From positions 1 to 26,025 of the forward strand of contig DATKZB010000215.1 of NCBI GenBank assembly GCA_035528235.1: a stretch of DNA of 26,025 nt. Reading direction: 5' to 3'. The notes under the pieces are model-generated. The model had not been told where the DNA came from, ran no database searches, and was given only the letters and a program-made list of their open reading frames with translations. Of the stretch, positions 21,959 through 26,025 are shown piece by piece. Position numbers and translations under genes: made by a program. Positions within the stretch are counted from its first letter, which is position 1, and each line of letters begins with the position of its first letter. The stretch comes from DATKZB01 sp035528235. GTDB taxonomy: Bacteria > Planctomycetota > Phycisphaerae > FEN-1346.

Positions 21959-24252
21959 GACGCGCGAGGTTCGGCTTGGCGGCGGCCGCGGCGGCGCTCG
22001 TGGGTTTGGTGTGGGCGGCGGCCGGGTCGGCCGAGACGATCGTTCGCGTCGGCGCCGGCAGTTTCGCCACCGTCCTGCCGCCGGGCGCCCGCGAGCCGCA
22101 GCCGACCATCTACAAGACGCCGACCGTGCGCGGCAAGATGCCCACCACCGACTGGTGGAGTTCCCTGGCGTGGATGCCCCTGTCGGAGCGCCAGTACCCC
22201 CATCCCCTCGCCGTGCGGGCCGTCGCCAAGGGCCTGCGCGTCTACTACCCGGGGCCGGACATCAAGGGCACCCCGGCCGCCATCTTCGCCTTTCTGCCCG
22301 AGCCGGGCGGGGACGACCTGGTCGTCGGCCACTCGGCCTGCGAGACGTTTGCCGAGGCCCGCGTCGACGGGTTCAGCGACTGGTTCGTCCGCGCGGCCTT
22401 CGGCGACGGGACCAGCCGCATGGTCGTCTCGTACGGGCACGGGTCGCCGTTTGTCTACGCGGTCTACGCCGGGGGCGGCGCGCGAGTCACATTCGCCCAG
22501 GCGCCGACCGTCTGGTCCGGCGGCGCCGGCGACGCCGTGCTGGGCGTGACGGTCAACCGGCGGCACTACGGTCTGTTCGGCCCGACGGGTTCGACGTGGA
22601 CCGGCCTGGGCACGACGACGCTCACGAACTCGCCCGGCGGCAAACCGTACTTCGCGGTGGGCCTCCTGCCCGAGGCCTCGGCCCAGGCCCTGGCGCTCGT
22701 GGCGCGGTACGCCTACGCCCACGTCACCGACACGAAGGTGGCGTGGAAGTACGACCCGCGCTCGTCGTCCGTCGAGACCACGTTCACCTTTACGACGAAA
22801 TTGTGGGAAGGCCGGGCCGACGGCACGCTGTTCGCCCTGTATCCGCACCAGTGGCGACACACGGCGGCCCCGCTGACCCCGTACCGCTACGATTCGGTGC
22901 GGGGCGTCATGAAACTCGCCGCCGGCCGGTCCTTCGCCACGCGGATGACGTTTCCAGGCGTCCTGCCCGCGCTGCCCGCCGAGGGCGACTGCGACAAGGC
23001 CCGCCTCGACGCCTACCTCGACGAAGAGGCCAAGGCCCGGCCCGGCGGCACGCGAGACATCTACTGGGAAGGCAAACGCCTCGGCAAACTGGCCTCGCTC
23101 GTCCCCATTGCCGAGCAGACCGGCAACGAGGCCGCGCGGCGGGCGATGCTCGACGACATCCGCGCCCGGCTCGAGCACTGGTTCACGGCGGCCGACGCGC
23201 GCGGCAGCCTGAAGTCGGCCGGCCTCTTCTACTACAACGACCACTGGGGGGCGCTCATCGGGTACCCGGCCGGTTACGGCAGCGACACGGCCCTGAACGA
23301 TCACCACTTCCACTACGGGTACTTCATCAAGGCGGCGGCCGAGGTGGCCCGCAGCGACCCGTCGTGGGCAGCCGACGCGCGGTGGGGCGGCATGGTCCAG
23401 GCGCTGGTCCGCGACATGGCATCGCCCGACCGGGCCGACCCGCAGTTCCCCTTCCTGCGATGCTTCGACCCGTACGCCGGGCACTCGTGGGCGTCGGGCA
23501 ACGCCAAGTTCGGCGATGGCAACAACCAGGAATCCTCGTCCGAGGCCATGAACGCCTGGGCCGCGCTCGTCCTCTGGGGCGAGGCCACCGGCCACACGGC
23601 CCTGCGCGACCTGGGCGTCTACCTCTACACGACCGAGATGGAGGCCATCGACGAATACTGGTTCGACGTGCGCGGCGAGAACGGCCGGCCGGGGTACACC
23701 GCGTCGGTCGTCACGATGGTCTGGGGCGGCAAGGGCGCCAACGGCACGTGGTTCTCGGCCAACCCGGAGGTGGTCCACGGCATCAACTGGCTGCCCATCC
23801 ACGGCGGGTCGCTGTACCTGGGACGGTACCCGGAGTACGTCCGGAAGAATTACGACGCCCTGGTCCGCGAGAACGGCGGGACGCACTGGGACCAGTGGGC
23901 CGACCTGGTGTGGATGTACCGTGCGCTCGACGACCCGGCCGACGCCGCCGCCCAGTTCGACGCCGCCGGCGCGGCGTTCAAGGCCGAGGCGGGCAACTCC
24001 CGGGCCAACGCCTATCACTGGATCTGGAACCTCAAGGCCCTCGGCCACGTCGACCGGACCGTGTGGGCCGACGTGCCCCTCTACGCCGTCTTTCGCAACG
24101 CTGCCGAGCGGACCTACGTGGTGTACAATAGGCGCGACCGTCCGCTCTCGGCGACGTTCTCCGACGGCACCAAGGTCGTCGCGCGGGAGAGAGGTTTCGC
24201 CGTCGTCCGCCGGCCGGTGACCGCGGGCGCCGGCCAGGGAGTACTGCCATGA
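21955..24252 (+). CDS. Secreted GH81 endo-beta-1,3-glucanase
   Basis: The 765-residue product starts with GTG at 21955, overlapping the upstream stop, behind GGAAGGA. Residues 1 to about 24 form a signal peptide (MRRARFG, Ala-rich core, AGSAET). GH81 signatures are clear: TDWWSSLAW near the N-terminus (about 65), LNDHHFHYGYFIKAAAE (about 446-461), GDGNNQESSSEAMNAWAAL (about 520-538), and a late HGINWLPIHGGSLYLG. In GH81 the His/Asp-containing motif and the glutamates of the NQESxSE motif line the active site; they are present. The enzyme endo-cleaves beta-1,3-glucan (laminarin, curdlan or fungal wall glucan). It lies between the unassigned hydrolase and the fucosidase in one operon, so it probably belongs to an algal or fungal glycan-degrading set (inference). 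Confidence 0.9.
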   Translation: MRRARFGLAAAAAALVGLVWAAAGSAETIVRVGAGSFATVLPPGAREPQPTIYKTPTVRGKMPTTDWWSSLAWMPLSERQYPHPLAVRAVAKGLRVYYPGPDIKGTPAAIFAFLPEPGGDDLVVGHSACETFAEARVDGFSDWFVRAAFGDGTSRMVVSYGHGSPFVYAVYAGGGARVTFAQAPTVWSGGAGDAVLGVTVNRRHYGLFGPTGSTWTGLGTTTLTNSPGGKPYFAVGLLPEASAQALALVARYAYAHVTDTKVAWKYDPRSSSVETTFTFTTKLWEGRADGTLFALYPHQWRHTAAPLTPYRYDSVRGVMKLAAGRSFATRMTFPGVLPALPAEGDCDKARLDAYLDEEAKARPGGTRDIYWEGKRLGKLASLVPIAEQTGNEAARRAMLDDIRARLEHWFTAADARGSLKSAGLFYYNDHWGALIGYPAGYGSDTALNDHHFHYGYFIKAAAEVARSDPSWAADARWGGMVQALVRDMASPDRADPQFPFLRCFDPYAGHSWASGNAKFGDGNNQESSSEAMNAWAALVLWGEATGHTALRDLGVYLYTTEMEAIDEYWFDVRGENGRPGYTASVVTMVWGGKGANGTWFSANPEVVHGINWLPIHGGSLYLGRYPEYVRKNYDALVRENGGTHWDQWADLVWMYRALDDPADAAAQFDAAGAAFKAEAGNSRANAYHWIWNLKALGHVDRTVWADVPLYAVFRNAAERTYVVYNRRDRPLSATFSDGTKVVARERGFAVVRRPVTAGAGQGVLP

Positions 24253-25709
24253 AGCGTCTGCCGTCCGTACTGGTGTGTGCCACGATGTTGGCCCTGTTGG
24301 AGACCGCCTGCATGTCCGCCGCCAAGCCCGTCGGAACCGAAACCGTGCCGCCGCCCGCGCCGCTGGCGCCCGTGCCCACGCCGCGCCAACTGGCCTGGTT
24401 CGAGCGCGAGATGATTGCGTTCGTCCACTTCGGCGTCAACACGTTCACCGACCGCGAGTGGGGCACGGGCAAGGAGGACCCCAAGATCTTCAATCCCACC
24501 CCCCTCGACGCCCGCCAGTGGGCCCGGACGTGCAAGGCGGGGGGCCTCGCGATGATCGTCCTGACGGCCAAGCATCACGACGGGTTCTGCCTGTGGCCGA
24601 GCAAGTATACCGAGCACTCGGTCCGGTCGAGCCCGTGGCGCGGCGGCAAGGGCGACGTCGTCCGCGAACTGGCCGACGCCTGCCGGGCCGAGGGTCTCGA
24701 CCTTGGCGTCTACCTCTCGCCCTGGGACCGGCACGAGCCCTGCTACGGCGACTCGCCGCGATACAACCAGTATTACCTGGGCCAACTCACCGAACTCCTC
24801 ACGGGGTACGGCAAGGTGTCGGAACTCTGGTTCGACGGGGCGTGCGGCGAGGGGCCTAACGGCAAGAAGCAGGTCTACGATTTCGAGGCGTACTGGGCGA
24901 AGGTGCGCGAACTCCAGCCCGCGGCCTGCATGTTCAGCGACGTCGGGCCCGACGTCCGGTGGGTGGGCAACGAGTCGGGCTTCGCGGCCGACCCGAACTG
25001 GTCGATGATCGACCGCGCCCGCATGGGCCTGGGCGTGCCGAACAAGGACCAGACGCACGGCCGCATCGACGGGCCCGATTTCGTGCCGACGGAAGTTAAT
25101 ACGTCCATCCGGCCCGGGTGGTTCTACCACGCCGCGGAAGACGGCCGCGTCAAGTCGCTCGACCAACTGCTGGACCTCTACTACGCCTCGGTGGGGATGA
25201 ACGGCGTGATGATGCTCAACATTCCACCCGACCGCCGTGGCCTCATGCACGAGAACGATGCCGCGCGGCTGGCCGAGTTCAAGGCCGTCGTCGACGCCAC
25301 CTTCGCGCGGGACCTGGCGCGCGGCCGGCCCGCCGCCGCGACGAACGTCCGCGGCAAGGCCGACGCCTACGGACCCGCCAAGGCCCTCGACGGCGACCCC
25401 CAGACCTACTGGGCCACCGACGACGGCGTCGTGGCGGCCTCGATGGAGGTGGACCTCGGCCGGCCCACCGCCTTCAACCGCGCCATGATTCAGGAGCACA
25501 TCCGCCTGGGCCAGCGCGTCAAGGCCTTCAAGGTCGAGGCGTGGGACGGCGCGGCATGGAAGGAACTGGCGCGCGGCCAGACGGTCGGGCGCAAGCGGCT
25601 GTTGCGGTTTGACGACATCGAGGCCCAAAAGGTCCGCCTCGTGATTGACGACGCCCGGGCCTCGCCCACCATCTCGGTCTTCGGCCTCTTCCGGGCGCCG
25701 CCCAAGTAG
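24249..25709 (+). CDS. GH29 alpha-L-fucosidase with C-terminal discoidin-like (F5/8 type C) domain
   Basis: The 486-residue product starts at an ATG overlapping the GH81 stop (ATGA), behind AGGGAG. The signal peptide runs to about residue 24; LLETACMSA has a Cys, but Glu at -3 makes a lipobox doubtful. The GH29 barrel spans about 48-350: FVHFGVNTFTDREWGTG, IVLTAKHHDGFCLW, DLGVYLSPWDRHE, ELWFDGACG (about 192-200; this Asp is the expected nucleophile) and MLNIPPDRRGLM. A discoidin-like domain (about 355-486) follows: AKALDGDPQTYWATDD, EVDLGRPTAFNRAMIQEHI and VRLVIDDARASPTISVF. GH29 enzymes release alpha-L-fucose with retention; subfamily and linkage cannot be set by eye. It is the last gene of the operon, with a hairpin 11 bases after the stop. 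Confidence 0.92.
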   Translation: MKRLPSVLVCATMLALLETACMSAAKPVGTETVPPPAPLAPVPTPRQLAWFEREMIAFVHFGVNTFTDREWGTGKEDPKIFNPTPLDARQWARTCKAGGLAMIVLTAKHHDGFCLWPSKYTEHSVRSSPWRGGKGDVVRELADACRAEGLDLGVYLSPWDRHEPCYGDSPRYNQYYLGQLTELLTGYGKVSELWFDGACGEGPNGKKQVYDFEAYWAKVRELQPAACMFSDVGPDVRWVGNESGFAADPNWSMIDRARMGLGVPNKDQTHGRIDGPDFVPTEVNTSIRPGWFYHAAEDGRVKSLDQLLDLYYASVGMNGVMMLNIPPDRRGLMHENDAARLAEFKAVVDATFARDLARGRPAAATNVRGKADAYGPAKALDGDPQTYWATDDGVVAASMEVDLGRPTAFNRAMIQEHIRLGQRVKAFKVEAWDGAAWKELARGQTVGRKRLLRFDDIEAQKVRLVIDDARASPTISVFGLFRAPPK

Positions 25710-25712
25710 CGC

Positions 25713-25742
25713 CGGGTGCCACTGGCGGCTTGTCCGCCAGTG
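25713..25742 (+). terminator. Hairpin after the fucosidase gene, also a dispersed repeat
   Basis: CACTGGCGG (25720-25728) pairs perfectly with CCGCCAGTG (25734-25742) around CTTGT, 11 bases after the stop. The preceding GGGTGC is shared with the hairpin at 11955-11995. No T tract follows. Confidence 0.5.
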
Positions 25743-25752
25743 TTCCGGACGC

Positions 25753-25784
25753 GGGTGGCATGGTCATCCCGAAGGGTGACCATG
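25753..25784. repeat. GGGTGGCATG-type hairpin
   Basis: GGGTGGCATG (25753-25762) leads into CATGGTCA/TGACCATG (25759-25766 and 25777-25784), extended inside by CCC/GGG around a GAA loop. It shares its GGGTGGCATG start with the nested palindrome at 6514-6568, though the stems differ. Confidence 0.5.
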
Positions 25785-26025
25785 ATCCGTTTCGGTGCGT
25801 GCCTTTCTCGATGCCGCCGGCGGTACCACAAGTCTTGCGCGGTCGGTCTCCCGACCGACCGCGAGAAACCACAGCCGTGCGCGGCAGGATGAGGGAAGTG
25901 CCCACACATCGTACCCCCTTGCGGATGGTGTGTGAAGGTGTTTGAAGAGGAGTTGGTCGAGGAAGACGGGGGCCAAGAGGGGGAGGAAGGGATGGGCCTT
26001 GGGACGTTTGTGGAGGACGAGGTCC
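25764..26025 (-). CDS. Possible 3' end of an unrecognised gene running off the right edge
   Basis: The minus frame is open from the window edge to a stop at 25764. Its first part reads DLVLHKRPKAHPFLPLLAP and FLDQLLFKHLHTP, with mostly C in third positions, as expected for coding DNA here. The last roughly 40 codons cross two palindromic repeats and look non-coding, so either the true gene ended earlier in an older form or the frame is open by chance. The opposite strand is also open near the edge (purine-rich). No family recognised. Confidence 0.25.
   Translation of the reverse strand, partial: DLVLHKRPKAHPFLPLLAPVFLDQLLFKHLHTPSARGYDVWALPSSCRARLWFLAVGRETDRARLVVPPAASRKARTETDHGHPSG
25838..25863. 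repeat. Perfect 10-base-stem hairpin
   Basis: CGCGGTCGGT (25838-25847) pairs with ACCGACCGCG (25854-25863) around a 6-base loop. With the two repeats before it, this makes three palindromes in a row in about 150 bases of spacer. Confidence 0.5.

Noticed and set aside
24306..24317. Lipoprotein signal in the fucosidase (Cys after ETA)
   Set aside because: The residue at -3 is Glu, not Leu/Val/Ile, so the lipobox is not convincing.
1..26025. CRISPR array, tRNA or rRNA genes, insertion sequences
   Set aside because: No regularly spaced direct repeats, cloverleaf, rRNA-like stretch or transposase gene seen; the palindromes are isolated hairpins, not arrays.

Overview
The window is a GC-rich chromosomal segment from a bacterium that is most likely a planctomycete (Phycisphaerae-like or a relative). 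This rests on protein content: DUF1080 (3-keto-glycoside hydrolase-type) proteins, a ThuA-DUF1080 fusion, several Tat-exported Gfo/Idh/MocA oxidoreductases, a HEAT-repeat/TIM-barrel fusion, and intergenic spacers full of GC-rich palindromes. No rRNA, tRNA, CRISPR array, integrase or transposase was seen. The lineage is an inference from family content, not from a marker gene.

Layout. 49-1605 (-): secreted ThuA-DUF1080 protein. 2020-5305 (+): three overlapping genes (secreted discoidin-like protein, TIGR03663/Agl23-type GT-C membrane protein, ApbE flavin transferase) behind a good sigma70-type promoter and ended by a strong hairpin. 5474-6472 (+): secreted DUF1080 protein, followed by the C-terminal remnant of another DUF1080 gene beside a palindromic repeat. 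11690-6733 (-): four tightly packed genes (Tat-type Gfo/Idh oxidoreductase, seven-heme membrane-anchored cytochrome c, cytochrome b, family-2 glycosyltransferase). 14907-12013 (-): secreted HEAT-repeat protein with a C-terminal xylose-isomerase-like TIM barrel. 17744-15049 (-): two tandem paralogous Tat-type Gfo/Idh oxidoreductases. 19436-17973 (-): NCS1-family permease with its own promoter and intrinsic terminator. 19973-25709 (+): three-gene glycoside hydrolase operon (unassigned barrel hydrolase, GH81 endo-beta-1,3-glucanase, GH29 fucosidase with a discoidin-like tail). The last 316 bases hold three hairpin repeats and possibly the 3' end of an unrecognised minus-strand gene.

How it may work together (inference). 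GH81 and GH29 release oligosaccharides and monosaccharides from beta-1,3-glucan and fucose-containing glycans. Exported Gfo/Idh enzymes could oxidise a sugar hydroxyl (C3 in characterised pathways). DUF1080 proteins and the isomerase/lyase-like TIM barrel could then cleave or rearrange the 3-keto-glycosides. The heptaheme cytochrome c and cytochrome b, in one operon with a Gfo/Idh enzyme, look like a route for electrons between periplasm and quinone pool. That coupling, with nearly all sugar-handling enzymes predicted outside the cytoplasm, is the most interesting possibility here.

Intergenic DNA carries several palindrome families. These include a near-textbook REPIN (GTAG-hairpin, spacer, hairpin-CTAC) at 19666-19740 and variants that begin TTAG.
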